Virus record (IMG/VR): IMGVR_UViG_3300030104_007044
Span: 1-31,178 of that record
Source of the DNA: a virus
Length of the DNA stretch: 31,178 nucleotides
Reading direction: 5' to 3' (one strand)
The notes under the pieces are model-generated. The model made no database searches and was not told the DNA's origin. It worked only from the letters and a program-made list of their open reading frames with translations. Position 1 is the first letter of the stretch, and every line of letters starts with the position of its first letter. Made by a program: the position numbers and the translations under genes. Of the stretch, positions 31,065 through 31,178 are shown piece after piece.

Positions 31065-31089
31065 CAAGAACACCTGACCGTCGTATAAT
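31061..31089 (+). promoter_or_regulatory. Perfect consensus sigma70 promoter
   Basis: TTGACA (31061-31066), 17-bp spacer, TATAAT (31084-31089). The predicted start near 31096 leaves a leader of about 16 bases with AGAGG (31102-31106) before ATG 31112. It marks the switch from late tail genes to an early gene. Confidence 0.9.
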
Positions 31090-31111
31090 AAACAGGTAAA
31101 CAGAGGACCCC

Positions 31112-31178
31112 ATGCAAGACGATTTCCTTTCACGTTGTGTCGTTGATCCCGTAGCACGTAAGTTCTACCTGTATTCCG
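31112..31178 (+). CDS. Start of a small early gene, cut by window end
   Basis: ATG 31112, five bases after AGAGG; 22 codons open to the window edge, reading MQDDFLSRCVVDPVARKFYL at the start. It is directly behind a consensus host promoter, so it should be transcribed immediately after infection. The beginning resembles short unnamed cyanophage proteins, but too little is visible to assign a family. Confidence 0.7.
   Translation, partial: MQDDFLSRCVVDPVARKFYLYS

Overview
The window is a contiguous piece of a T4-like cyanophage (cyanomyovirus) genome that infects marine Synechococcus or Prochlorococcus. This rests on a 5'-truncated photosystem II psbD with intact cofactor residues, host-derived metabolic genes (talC, a cp12-like gene, glutaredoxins, thyX, phoH) and T4-type core genes (33, 59, 32, 53, 48, 4, 26, 51, 5 and hub/tube relatives). 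Genes are packed with ATGA or TAATG junctions and there are no tRNAs, insertion sequences or CRISPR arrays.

Layout. 1-5.5 kb: psbD end, a tiny membrane ORF, a small membrane protein, talC, glutaredoxin, then a dense run of small genes mostly of unknown function. At 4.66-4.91 kb a host-type promoter leads into a Downstream-peptide-type (glutamine-II) riboswitch followed by a 55-aa peptide gene; next come a DUF4278-like gene and two small overlapping genes. 5.5-10.05 kb: nucleotide and replication/late-transcription genes: thyX, phoH, a PD-(D/E)XK nuclease, a gp33-type late coactivator, the gp59 helicase loader, a DUF1825 protein and gp32. 10.05-13.02 kb: a minus-strand block with gp53, gp48, an unknown gene and gp4. 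13.05-31.06 kb: plus-strand tail/baseplate genes: a gp54-like tube initiator, gp26, gp51, two tape-measure-like giants with different peptidoglycan hydrolase domains, a gp27-like hub, cp12, gp5 (OB domain, no lysozyme), a 1757-aa modular protein, a spike-like protein with an EF-hand loop, and two tandem paralogues. The window ends in a new gene behind a perfect consensus sigma70-type promoter.

Regulation can be read at two levels. Host-type promoters with exactly 17-bp spacers precede talC, the riboswitch gene, the gene at 5178, gp33, gp32 and the last gene. T4-like late elements (TAAATA / ATAAATA core) precede many virion genes and are often fused to the stop codon of the gene before. Two of the host-type promoters (talC and 5178) are superimposed on an intrinsic terminator whose U-tract runs directly into the start codon, a repeated design that seems worth testing.

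Functionally the window combines light-reaction maintenance (D2), diversion of carbon from the Calvin cycle to the pentose phosphate pathway (TalC, CP12), nucleotide synthesis (ThyX, glutaredoxin), replication and late-transcription control (59, 32, 33), and assembly of the baseplate and cell-wall-penetrating tail. Family assignments come from recalled motifs; no database search was run.
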